Shown here: piece after piece, positions 26,737-36,700 of the stretch
How the letters are laid out: every line of letters starts with the position of its first letter
How positions within the stretch are numbered: position 1 is the stretch's first letter
Assembly (NCBI GenBank): GCA_023435745.1
Contig: JAEZMD010000003.1
Coordinates: 1 to 64,000, forward strand
Length of the DNA: 64,000 nt
Direction: 5' to 3'
Source of the DNA: Bacillota bacterium
GTDB taxonomy: Bacteria > Bacillota > Clostridia > Acetivibrionales > DTU013
Notes under the pieces: generated by a model
Database searches by the model: none
What the model was told of the DNA's origin: nothing
Seen by the model: the letters and a program-made list of their open reading frames with translations, nothing else
Program-made: the position numbers and the translations under genes

Positions 26737-28284
26737 ATGCTGAAGGTTTTAGTTGTAGACGACGAGGCTATCATACGTGAAGGCTTGAAGACGATTATCA
26801 ACTGGGCTGAATACGGGTTCGAGATTTGCGGTACGGCTGCCAATGGCAGGGAAGGACTTAAGATGGTCAGTGAACACAGACCCGATCTGGCTATTATCGA
26901 CATCAAAATGCCTGTTATGGATGGCATAAAGATGGTTGAGCAATTAAAAGCGCAAAGGAATAAATGCAGGGTGATCGTTTTAACAGCTTACTCCGACTTC
27001 TCTTATGCACAGAAATTTATTGAGCTTGGAGCTGATTCTTATATCCTGAAGCCTGTTGAGCAGGAGGATCTTATCAAATTACTGCAAAGGATCAAAAGGC
27101 AGATTGAAAGTGAGTATGAGGCCAGGCTCGGGATTGACGCAAGCCTTCTTCTATCAAAGGACAAGATACTTGAAGGCTTTGTGGCACGAACGATTGATGA
27201 AGACATGATCGGACAGTATATAAAACGATATAATCTGGATTTCCCATGGCAGAGCTACAGGGTCGGGCTGGTGGATGCCGGCAGGGAATATACGCTTGAT
27301 ATGAAGCTGAAGAGGTGCATCAGAGGGAGGATCGAGGAGACCGTTACTGAAAATTCATATGGTTATGTCTTTGAGATAGACGGCTATACAGGCATTTTAT
27401 TCAGGGAACTGTGTGAATTATCGCTGCCGCATGTTCTGAAGTCGCTGCAGGAAAAAGTAAATCAGCAGTGCCGGATTGTGGTTTCCATTTCCGTGGGCAG
27501 ATCGGTGAACACGCTTGACCTGTTGCTTAATTCATATTCCGAAGCCTACAGACTGCTGGAACAAAAATTTCTTTACGGCCAAAAACAAATAATTATCGGC
27601 AACGGAGAGAGTGATACGCAGCGTAATATCAGCCATGAAGCCATAAACGAAATATACATTGAAAAACTGGCAGGTAATTTGCAGGACGCAATTTTTGCCA
27701 ACAATACCTTTTTGATCAACAGCCTACTGGAAGAAATGAAGGATAGCTTTTTATGCGCGAAGACAGAAGAAGAAACCATTAAGATAAATTATACCGGTCT
27801 CTATCTTATGATCGTCAATCATCTGAAGGCAGCGGATGAGACAGTGAAAAAATATACTAACGACAGCAGGGAAGTATTGGAGGAGATCGGGAGCAAGACA
27901 AGTCTGCAGGAGCTTCACGGCTATCTGAAATACAAACTCCTGACCTTGTCGGAGAAGCTTGCCTGTACCTGCTCGGAAGGCGGAATGAAAAGAATTCTGG
28001 ATTATATTGATAAAAATTATGCCGGTGAGATCAAGCTCGAAAGCCTGGCGGCCATGTTTAACTACAATTGCAATTACCTTGGGAAATTATTCAAATCCAA
28101 AACCGGGATGTATTTCAACACTTATCTGGATCATGTCAGGATCGAAAAGGCGAAGCAGTTTTTAGCGCAAGGGCATAAGGTATACCAGGTGGTTGATAAG
28201 GTTGGGATCTGTGATATCGACTATTTCTACAGGAAATTCAAGAAATACACAGGAGTATCCCCGTCTGCTTTCAAGGGGAAATAA
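26737..28284 (+). CDS. YesN-type response regulator with AraC DNA-binding domain
   Basis: 515 residues from ATG 26737 behind GAGAAGGA. The receiver domain (1-120) has acidic Asp8/Asp9, phosphoacceptor Asp55 (AIIDIKMP), Thr in VLTAYSD and Lys in ILKPVE. A long middle region of unknown fold (about 125-405) is typical of YesN proteins. The C-terminal 100 residues form an AraC double helix-turn-helix (LESLAAMFNYNCNYLGKLFK, VYQVVDKVGICDIDYFYRKF). It is phosphorylated by the upstream kinase and probably activates the importer genes at 28.4-32.0 kb. Confidence 0.94.
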   Translation: MLKVLVVDDEAIIREGLKTIINWAEYGFEICGTAANGREGLKMVSEHRPDLAIIDIKMPVMDGIKMVEQLKAQRNKCRVIVLTAYSDFSYAQKFIELGADSYILKPVEQEDLIKLLQRIKRQIESEYEARLGIDASLLLSKDKILEGFVARTIDEDMIGQYIKRYNLDFPWQSYRVGLVDAGREYTLDMKLKRCIRGRIEETVTENSYGYVFEIDGYTGILFRELCELSLPHVLKSLQEKVNQQCRIVVSISVGRSVNTLDLLLNSYSEAYRLLEQKFLYGQKQIIIGNGESDTQRNISHEAINEIYIEKLAGNLQDAIFANNTFLINSLLEEMKDSFLCAKTEEETIKINYTGLYLMIVNHLKAADETVKKYTNDSREVLEEIGSKTSLQELHGYLKYKLLTLSEKLACTCSEGGMKRILDYIDKNYAGEIKLESLAAMFNYNCNYLGKLFKSKTGMYFNTYLDHVRIEKAKQFLAQGHKVYQVVDKVGICDIDYFYRKFKKYTGVSPSAFKGK

Positions 28285-28396
28285 CTGAAAATACCTCTGA
28301 TTTTTACAGTAAAATCACAAAGATATATACAGTGTGAATAAAGAATGTCGCTTGATATACTCAATCTAGCGGAAGTTTATTTTTGGGGGTATATCA

Positions 28397-29374
28397 ATGC
28401 AGCAGACAATACAAAGCAGTACTCAGGGAAATATCATTCAGCCGCGGCTGGGGAAAAACAGACTTAGTTGGAAAACAATCAAGAACCAAAAGTATCTTAT
28501 TTTCATGTCTTTTCCTTTTTTAATATGGTTATTTATCTTTAGATATATACCGCTCTGGGGCTGGACGATGGCTTTTCAGCAGTTCATGCCAGGAAAAAGC
28601 TTCTTTGAACAGAAATGGGTCGGTGTAAAGTATTTTATTTCGATGTTCCAGGATGATTTATTCTACAATGCGATGAGAAATACGCTGGCAATGAGCTTGA
28701 TGTCACTGGCCTTCGGCTTTACGCTGCCGATAATACTGGCGATTCTGATCAACGAAATCAAGGGAGAAAAATTTAAAAAATCAGTGCAGACCATTTCTTA
28801 TTTGCCGCATTTTGTATCATGGGTCATCGTGGCAAGTATATTCAGTAAATTATTATCTACAGACGGCGGTGTAGTCAACAATATCCTTGTGGGACTGCAT
28901 ATCATTGAAGAACCTGTTCAGTTCATGGCAAAGCCTGAGCTTTTCTGGTGGATCGTGACTTTTGCCGATGTGTGGAAGGAGCTTGGGTGGAACTCGATCA
29001 TATTCCTGGCAGCTATCGCAGGTATATCGCCGGATTTGTATGAATCGGCAATGGTGGATGGAGCGTCCCGTTTCAGACGGATCTGGCACATAACCGTACC
29101 TGGGATTCTTCCCACAGTCATGGTAATCCTGATTATGAGCATTGGCAATTTGATCAACACGGGTTTTGAAAGACAGTTTCTGATGAGAAATTCACTGGTG
29201 CGTGATTATTCGGATGTTCTGGATCTGTATATCCTGGATTATGGCGTTGCGGCCGGCAGGTGGGCTTTTGGTACGGCTGCCGGTATATTCAAGTCGGTGG
29301 TAAGTATCACCCTGGTATTCCTGGCAAATGCCTTCAGCCGCAAAACCATGGGTGTAGGGATCGTATCGAAATAG
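28397..29374 (+). CDS. Carbohydrate ABC importer permease 1 (LplB-like)
   Basis: 325 residues, ATG 28397 after GGGGGTAT. Six membrane helices of the MalF/LplB type with a short cytoplasmic N-terminal extension. The EAA loop that docks the ATPase reads ESAMVDGASRFRRIWHITVPG. It forms the membrane pore with the next gene product. The operon has no ATPase gene; such importers normally use a shared MsmX/UgpC-type ATPase encoded elsewhere. It comes 113 bases after the response-regulator gene. Confidence 0.93.
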   Translation: MQQTIQSSTQGNIIQPRLGKNRLSWKTIKNQKYLIFMSFPFLIWLFIFRYIPLWGWTMAFQQFMPGKSFFEQKWVGVKYFISMFQDDLFYNAMRNTLAMSLMSLAFGFTLPIILAILINEIKGEKFKKSVQTISYLPHFVSWVIVASIFSKLLSTDGGVVNNILVGLHIIEEPVQFMAKPELFWWIVTFADVWKELGWNSIIFLAAIAGISPDLYESAMVDGASRFRRIWHITVPGILPTVMVILIMSIGNLINTGFERQFLMRNSLVRDYSDVLDLYILDYGVAAGRWAFGTAAGIFKSVVSITLVFLANAFSRKTMGVGIVSK

Positions 29375-29387
29375 GGAGGGAATCACA

Positions 29388-30278
29388 TTGAGAAAACATT
29401 CGAACGGAGACATTACATTTAATATTTTTAATTATTCTTTAATGATTTTATTGTCGGTCATTACCCTGTATCCTTTCCTGAATGTGCTTGCAATTTCATT
29501 CAATAATTCGGTGGATACAGTGAAAGGCGGTATAACAATATTTCCGAGAGAGTTTACTCTGGAAAACTATATACAGATTTTTAAAACCGATTCACTGATT
29601 ACCGCCATTATAATTTCAGTGATAAGGACTGTGATCGGGACAGTTACAGGGATCATCAGTGCAGGTATGGTCGCCTTTACCATCAGCAGACGTGATTTTT
29701 TTGCAGTGAAATTTATCACCGTCCTTTATATAATCACAATGTATGTCAGCGGTGGCCTGATTCCGGACTATATGCTCATCAGGAATCTGCACCTGACAAA
29801 TAATTTTCTGGTATATGTATTGCCAGGACTGATTAGTGTTTTTAATGTGATCGTCATTCGCGCCTTTATTGACGGTCTGCCCTTTGAACTGCAGGAATCC
29901 GCGAAGCTCGATGGCGCGAATGATTTTATCATTTTCTACAAAATTGTATTCCCTCTGTGTCTGCCTGCAATAGCAACACTATCGCTGTTTATTGCGGTCG
30001 GGCATTGGAACTCCTGGCTCGACACGTACCTGTATAACGGATCAAACAAGAACCTCACCACATTGCAGTTTGAATTACAGAAGATATTGCTGAGTTCTCA
30101 GTCTTCGGGCAGACAGGATATTTACGGTTCTTCGGATATGGTTGCACAGAAACGTGTCTCGCCTGAGTCGATCAGAATGGCAATGACCATTGTTGCGACG
30201 GTACCCATCCTTTTAGTATATCCCTTCGTTCAGAAGTATTTCATGAAGGGCCTGACGCTTGGCGCCGTTAAATCTTGA
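29388..30278 (+). CDS. Carbohydrate ABC importer permease 2 (LplC/YtcP-like)
   Basis: 296 residues from TTG 29388 after AGGGAGGG; no nearby in-frame ATG competes. Six membrane helices; EAA loop ESAKLDGANDFIIFYKIVFPLCLPA. It is the partner of the preceding permease, as usual for the LplABC polysaccharide/oligosaccharide importer class. The two genes are 13 bases apart. Confidence 0.93.
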   Translation: MRKHSNGDITFNIFNYSLMILLSVITLYPFLNVLAISFNNSVDTVKGGITIFPREFTLENYIQIFKTDSLITAIIISVIRTVIGTVTGIISAGMVAFTISRRDFFAVKFITVLYIITMYVSGGLIPDYMLIRNLHLTNNFLVYVLPGLISVFNVIVIRAFIDGLPFELQESAKLDGANDFIIFYKIVFPLCLPAIATLSLFIAVGHWNSWLDTYLYNGSNKNLTTLQFELQKILLSSQSSGRQDIYGSSDMVAQKRVSPESIRMAMTIVATVPILLVYPFVQKYFMKGLTLGAVKS

Positions 30279-30326
30279 TTTTCAGCGGGATATCCCGTTG
30301 ATTATAGAAAAAGAGGAGGTATTTTT

Positions 30327-32048
30327 ATGAAAAGAGTTCTTTACCTGGTTATGGCTGTTGTTATGCTTCTGTCTCTTGCAGTAGGCTGCGGCAAAGCAGC
30401 CGAACCAAAGGATGCCGTGACACCACCGGCTGATGCTGATACTGCAGCTGAAGGCGAAACTGGAGAAGTTGAGGAAGTATTGGAACCAATTACATTTACT
30501 ATGTACAGTGTTGAAACCGATGCGTATCCCGACACCGATTTTAGTAGCCCCGTAGCGAAAGAAATTCTCAGACAGACGGGAGTTACTCTGAAGATTGAAA
30601 ATGCAATAAGTTCTGACGCAGGCAAGCAGAAGCTTTCGCTTATGGCTGCCGCCGGTGACTATCCTGATTTAGTTTACGGAAAAGGAGATCTGAACATCCT
30701 TAAAAACGTCAACGCGATTCTCAAGCTGGATGATCTGATAGAACAGTATGGACAGAATCTCAAGGCTTTCTATGGCGAGACCGACATAAAAAGACTCCGC
30801 TGGAGCCTTGAAGACCAGGGTATTTATGGTATTGGCGGCAAAGAAGTAGGTCTGGAAAACATGCAGCCAAATTCAGGCTTCCAGCTTCAACTGGGCGCTG
30901 TGAAGGAACTGGGCTTTCCAAAGATCAAAACTATACAGGATTACGAAAATGCAATCAAAGCTTATTATGAAGCGCATCCGACGACAGCTGACGGTCAAAA
31001 GATGATTCCACTGTCATTGCTTGCTGATGACTGGAGATTCATGATCAGCGTTTCTAATCCCGCAAACGCTGCGACAGGAAACAGTGATGACGGTGAATGG
31101 TATGTCAACCCTGAGACGCTTGAGTGTGTCAAGCATCTGACCAGAGAGGAAGACAAGGAATACTTCAGATGGCTCAACCACATGAACGCTATAGGCCTTC
31201 TGGATGATGAAAGCTTTGTTCAGAAGTATGACCAGTATAAGGCCAAGATCGCTTCGGGCAGAGTGCTTGCTCTTATTGATGCACGATGGGAAATTGACGA
31301 ACCTGTAACAGCACTCAAGAAGGATGGGAAACTTGACGCAACATACGGTTACTTCCCTGTAACGCTCAATGAATCAATTAAATATGCCGACTTCCAGAGC
31401 TCTGGCTATCTGGGCGGCTGGGGACTTGCTATTACGACGAACTGCGCGGATCCTGTAAGAGCAATGAAATTCTTTGACTGGATGTGCAAAGAAGAGTCGC
31501 AGATACTGACTCACTGGGGTATTGAAGGCGAACACTATACTATTGAGAACGGCAAGAGAGTTTTGAAGCCGGAAGTTCTTGCTATGAGAGATGCAGACCC
31601 GGCTTGGCAGCAGAAGACTGGAATTAAGAAGTACATGTACCCGTTCCCAACTTACGGCATTCCTGTGAAGGATTCTACAGGTCAATATTTTGAAGCATTT
31701 GATACGCTCGAATCGATCATTGCATTACAGTCCCCCGTCGAGAATGAAGTGCTGGCAGCCTATGGTGTCAGAGCGTGGAAAGAATTGTATCCACAGTCCA
31801 GTGACTTCCCGGTCAAATCCTATGGCGCGGCATGGCTGGTCAACATCGAAGATGCTGAATGGAAAGCGGCTGACGACAAGATCCTGAAGCTCGGCTACAA
31901 GATGATCCCGCAAGCCATATTGGCGGATCCGTCCCAGTTCGACGCGAAGTGGGAGGAGTACCAGAAAGCATTGAAGGATGCGGGCATTGATGAAGTCAGC
32001 GCCACATTCACAAAAGCTCTGCAGGACAGATCAGTTCTGTGGCAGTAA
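30327..32048 (+). CDS. Carbohydrate-binding lipoprotein of the importer (LplA-like)
   Basis: 573 residues, ATG 30327 after AAAAGAGGAGG. A lipobox LAVGC (Cys21) is followed by a short Ala/Asp/Glu linker and a large SBP_bac_1-type binding protein (FTMYSVETDAYPDTDF; aromatic residues throughout). It captures an oligosaccharide outside the cell and passes it to the LplB/LplC pore. Length (about 550) matches the LplA group rather than the smaller sugar-binding proteins. It has a strong terminator downstream, so the importer ends here. Confidence 0.92.
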   Translation: MKRVLYLVMAVVMLLSLAVGCGKAAEPKDAVTPPADADTAAEGETGEVEEVLEPITFTMYSVETDAYPDTDFSSPVAKEILRQTGVTLKIENAISSDAGKQKLSLMAAAGDYPDLVYGKGDLNILKNVNAILKLDDLIEQYGQNLKAFYGETDIKRLRWSLEDQGIYGIGGKEVGLENMQPNSGFQLQLGAVKELGFPKIKTIQDYENAIKAYYEAHPTTADGQKMIPLSLLADDWRFMISVSNPANAATGNSDDGEWYVNPETLECVKHLTREEDKEYFRWLNHMNAIGLLDDESFVQKYDQYKAKIASGRVLALIDARWEIDEPVTALKKDGKLDATYGYFPVTLNESIKYADFQSSGYLGGWGLAITTNCADPVRAMKFFDWMCKEESQILTHWGIEGEHYTIENGKRVLKPEVLAMRDADPAWQQKTGIKKYMYPFPTYGIPVKDSTGQYFEAFDTLESIIALQSPVENEVLAAYGVRAWKELYPQSSDFPVKSYGAAWLVNIEDAEWKAADDKILKLGYKMIPQAILADPSQFDAKWEEYQKALKDAGIDEVSATFTKALQDRSVLWQ

Positions 32049-32103
32049 TTTTAGATAAGAACTGGCGGATATGAAGTACATTATTTGAATAAATGAATCA
32101 GGG

Positions 32104-32140
32104 GCAGGCTGTCGGACTGAAATACCGACAGCCTGCTTTT
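32104..32140 (+). terminator. Intrinsic terminator of the importer operon
   Basis: A perfect 12-bp stem (GCAGGCTGTCGG at 32104-32115, its complement at 32125-32136) with a 9-base loop and TTTTGTTT. Confidence 0.92.
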
Positions 32141-32224
32141 GTTTGCATCCATAATGTATCATGAATTTTTGTATTTTCATGATATAATATCCTCATATAA
32201 ATTTATTTGCGGGGGGACGGTAAA

Positions 32225-33727
32225 TTGCGAATATTGCATACATCCGACTGGCATCTTGGAAGGAGCCTTGAACAAATCAGCCGTCTCGATGAGCAGCGTG
32301 AGTTCGTTGACGGCCTTTGCCGGCTGGTTGATGAGCAAAATATCGATATGGTGCTCATTGCCGGTGATATCTACGATACATATAACCCCTCTGCAGCAGC
32401 GGAGGAGCTTTTCTACGACGCAATCGACAGGTTGAATAATGGAGGGAAGCGGGCGGTAGTAGTCATTGCCGGCAATCATGACAACCCTGAAAGACTCTGT
32501 GCCGCAAGCCCCCTGGCATCGAAACGCGGTATATTTCTTCTCGGGTATCCGGGAAGTGATGCAGGCGGCAGGGGAAATGAGGATGAGCCGGACATGCCGG
32601 ATAAGCCGGATAAGCCGGACAAACCGGAAGGTACTGACAAATCGGACGGTACGGACAAGCCATACAATTCTGACAAGCTGGATATCGTCGGTATTGCGGA
32701 TTGCGGGCCGGGCTGGATGGAGCTTTGCATACCCGGCTGCGGTCATTCTGCATTGATCATCACGATGCCTTATCCGTCAGAATCCAGGTTGGAAGAGCTT
32801 TTAGCAGTCGAGGCGGATGAAGCGGTATTGCAAAACGCTTATTCAGATAAGATTGGAAGCATTTTTTCTGCGTTGTCAGAAAAATTTCGTGATGATACGG
32901 TTAATCTGATCGTTGCGCACCTTTTTTTGATGGGAGGCACGTCTTCTGATTCCGAGAGAACGCTGCAGGTGGGCGGAGCCATGACTGTGAGCCCCGGTGT
33001 GATTCCTCAGAAAGCGCACTATGCCGCGTTGGGACATCTGCACCGTCCGCAGGAAATGAAAAGTGCGGCCTGTCCCACTTACTACTCAGGCTCTCCTCTG
33101 GCATACAGCTTTTCTGAATCGGACTACAGCAAGGCAGTCATGATCGTAGATGCAGTCCCGGGAGAAAATGCTGTTGTGACACCGGTATACCTCGACTGCG
33201 GGAAGCCGCTAAAGAGATGGTTTGCCGATGAAGGCATCGGACAGGCTATACAATGGTGTGAAGAGGGAAAGGATGCCAATACCTGGATCGACCTTGAAAT
33301 TGCTACAGACAGGCCATTTACAACTGAAGAGCAAAAAACGTTGAGACATTTGCATGGCGGTATTATTAATATCAGACCGAGAATAAAAAACGACGCTGTT
33401 GAGATATTCGATCCAAGGAGCCGGGAAGGTCGGAGGATTGATGAGCTTTTCGGCGATTATTATCAATATAGGATGGGAACAGAGATTCCTGATGAATTAA
33501 TGAACGTTTTTCTGGAGATTGTAAATGATGACATTGATGCCAGTGACAGCTTTCGCAGTGACAGTGTCGGATGTAGTGAAGAAAGCGATGCCGGTAATGG
33601 CGATAGCAGCGTTAACGGCAGCAACGATATCAAGGATAACGGCAGCATAGACGGCAACAGAGACGGCAGTGAGCATAGTGTAAGTGTTGCGGGGGAGGTG
33701 AATCCGGGTGAAACCGAAGCTTCTTGA
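32225..33727 (+). CDS. sbcD: Nuclease SbcCD subunit D
   Basis: 500 residues from TTG 32225, which follows GGGGGGAC and gives the family start LRILHTSDWHLGR; TTG 32207 would place the binding site inside the gene. Metallophosphoesterase motifs are intact: Asp8 and His10 in TSDWH, GDIYD, GNHD and later ALGHLHRP. Two parts are unusual: a Pro-Asp-Lys tandem-repeat insert (about residues 115-150) built from a 9-base repeat of CCGGAYAAG type, and a Ser/Asn/Gly/Asp-rich tail of about 60 residues. With SbcC it opens hairpins and trims blocked DNA ends. It overlaps sbcC by 20 bases. Confidence 0.93.
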   Translation: MRILHTSDWHLGRSLEQISRLDEQREFVDGLCRLVDEQNIDMVLIAGDIYDTYNPSAAAEELFYDAIDRLNNGGKRAVVVIAGNHDNPERLCAASPLASKRGIFLLGYPGSDAGGRGNEDEPDMPDKPDKPDKPEGTDKSDGTDKPYNSDKLDIVGIADCGPGWMELCIPGCGHSALIITMPYPSESRLEELLAVEADEAVLQNAYSDKIGSIFSALSEKFRDDTVNLIVAHLFLMGGTSSDSERTLQVGGAMTVSPGVIPQKAHYAALGHLHRPQEMKSAACPTYYSGSPLAYSFSESDYSKAVMIVDAVPGENAVVTPVYLDCGKPLKRWFADEGIGQAIQWCEEGKDANTWIDLEIATDRPFTTEEQKTLRHLHGGIINIRPRIKNDAVEIFDPRSREGRRIDELFGDYYQYRMGTEIPDELMNVFLEIVNDDIDASDSFRSDSVGCSEESDAGNGDSSVNGSNDIKDNGSIDGNRDGSEHSVSVAGEVNPGETEAS

Positions 33728-36700
33728 AATTGAAGGGCTGCAGAGCTTTACAGATGCTCAGAGGATTGATTTTGAAGAACTGAGTGAATCAGGCCTGTTC
33801 GGTATATTCGGTCCGACAGGAAGCGGAAAATCCACGATACTCGATGCGATCACCTTCGCTTTGTATGGGCGGGTGAAACGTGCGGAAGGCGGTACCCAGG
33901 GGATCATCAATTCCAGCCGAAACACAGCCAGGGTTTCCTTTACCTTTGAACTGCTAAGAGACGGACGCCGGAGAACATACAGGGCTGAGAGGGTCTATCA
34001 GCGGAAGAAGAATTCGCCTAATGCCTGTGAGCCAAAGATAACAAGGCTTATAGAGGTTACCGGCGCTGGAGACATTCCTCTGTGTGACAAGGCCATGGAG
34101 ATGAGCAATTATATCAAGGATCTCCTGGGACTTGGTAACGATGATTTTACTCGTGCGGTCGTGCTGCCTCAGAACAGCTTTCAGGAGTTTTTACTGCTCA
34201 ACAACTCGGATCGGCGGGGCATGCTGGAGAGAATATTTTACCTTGAAGAGTACGGAAAGCAGCTGACGGAAAAGCTTGGGCGCAAAATGGCCGGGCTGAA
34301 AAGCAGACTGGATATAATAACAGGAGAATTGAGAGGTTATGCGGACGCCTCGGATGAGGCCCTTCATGAAGCTGAAAAAGCGGCGGAAACAGCTGCCGCA
34401 GAGAAGGATAATGTTTTAAAGGCGCTAAAGAAGCTGGAAGCAAAGTATAAAGAGGCAAAAGAGGTCTGGGGTATAACAGAGGAATTGGCCGAATTTGAGC
34501 GGAAAGAGGCGGAGCATACAGCCTTTAAGGCTCAGTTTGATCAAAAGAGGCTCCGGCTTGAAAAGGCAATAAAGGCTGATGGCCTCAGTGAAATGATCCA
34601 CAAAAACAGGGAGCTTCATGAAAATATCGAACAGACGAGGGATAGGCTGGAAGAAGTTCTGGCTGTAATTCCGGGAGTATTTACCTCATTGAATGAAACA
34701 AAAGAGGGATATGAACGAATAAAAAAGGAAGCAGCCGCGGAACAGCCGGAGCTTCTCGGCCGCAGGGCAAGGCTGGCGGATGCATTGGAAATAAAGGAAG
34801 AGATCGAAGGCATTTCGGCCGGAATCATCAAGCTTGATTCGGAAAGAGCCGGACTGAATGAGGATATTGCTCAGAAAGAAAAGCAGATAATGGATGAAGC
34901 AGAGCGGTTTACCCTGCTCGTTAAGGATATTGACAGGCTCTCACAGGAAATAGAGCGGCTAAAAACCGATCCGGAATACAGACAGCAGCTCCAGGAGGGT
35001 GTAAAGCTGGAAAGCGAAGCTGCCATGATGAAGGACAGCGTAAAAGAACTTGAGAGCAGACTCAGCGGGATGATAGGTTCTGCGGAAGGTATTGAGCAAA
35101 GACTGGATAGAATAAAGAAAGAAACTGAAGAATGTATTAAAGCCATGGATACACTGACTGTTGAAAAGCAATTGCATGAAGCGGCTAAACCCGGTGATAA
35201 GAATGCGGTGCTCAAAGCTGTGGAGCGTATACATTCAGTAGAAGGAACGGTTCAGGTACTCAAGCTGAGATATAGTGAATTGACACAGCAAAAAGTCAAG
35301 CTTGAACAGCGGCGGGTCGATTTGATACAGCTGGAGCAGACAGCCGACAAACTGAACGCAGCCATGGCCGTTGCTGCTGAAAAGTTCAGGCAGTGCAGAC
35401 TTGATTATGATAATGCTGAAAAGGAACGCAACAGAAATACGGCCGCAGTACTTGCGGAAGGCTTGACAGAGGGGCAAGCCTGCCCTGTCTGTGGTTCTAC
35501 ACAGCATCCTGTGCCTGCTGCTCATGTGGAGGGGTTTGAATTATCTATACTCGAAAAGGCGATAGAAGAAACCGGAAAAATGCTGGCGGATGCTGAAGCG
35601 GATTTTAAAGCGGCGGAGCGGGAAGCTCTTGTTAGCGAAGAACAGGTCAGGACTTCCAGGAAGCAGATTGAACTGGCAAAGCAGGAAGTGGAGCAGAAGA
35701 CTGTCGAATATGAAGAGGCGAGACAGAAGCTGCCCGAAAAGCTGCGGGGGCTTGAACCGGATCAGGTATGCCAGGAAGTGGAGAAGGCGAAATCGTCCTA
35801 TAAACAGAAGCTGGAGGACATCGAGGCATGGGAACTGAAGCAAGAGGAATATAAGAAAAATCTGAGCAAACACAATGAGACGCTGTCTGAAAAGCGTTTG
35901 ATTGAAAATGGATTTGTCACAGAACTAAAGGTGAGTCTTGAAGGACTTGGACAGATCCGGGAATCAACCGTGAAGGCTAATAAAACGCTGGATGAGGCGC
36001 AATTGAAGTATTCGGCATTTCTGGCACAGCATCATATTGATGATGTTGGCACAGAGCTAAAAAGGATTGTGCAGAATGACCGAACACAGCAGACATTGCT
36101 GAAGGAATTGGAGAAAACCCGTGAAGCTTCCGATATTTGCAGAGGCCGGACGGATAAGCTGAACAGTGAGCTGCGGCAGCTAAATAATGACCATGTCAGG
36201 CTTGATGTACAGCTGAATGAGTTGAAAAAACAGAAGCAGGCAGGAGAAATCAAGCTGAAGGAACTGACAGGTGAGGCAGATATTCAGGACGAGATCAGAC
36301 GCATTGATGAGAAGCTTCAGGCGTATGCCGGGCAGGAGGAGGAGCTTGCCAATACAATCGCGTTGCTTGACAGGCGGTATAATGAATTGTCAGGGCGGAA
36401 GTCAATGCTGGAAAATCAGCTGAATATATATACAACGAGTTTGGAAAAGGAAGAGAACAGACTTGGCGCAATACTTGCTGAAAAAGGATTCGCAGATGCC
36501 GGAGATGTTGAGAATTCAATTCTATCGAAAGAAGCTCAGAGGGGATTGAAGGAGAGTCTGGAGGAATATGACCGGGTACTGGTAAACCTTCAGGCGCAGA
36601 CAGCGTTACTGAGAAAGAGGCTGAATACCCGCAGCATTACAGAAGATGAGTGGGAAAGGACCAACAGGGAGTATACGGAACTTGAAGCATACAAGCTGGA

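Noticed and set aside
32580..32690. Tandem repeat as regulatory iterons
   Set aside because: The 9-base repeats are in frame within sbcD and encode a Pro-Asp-Lys insert.
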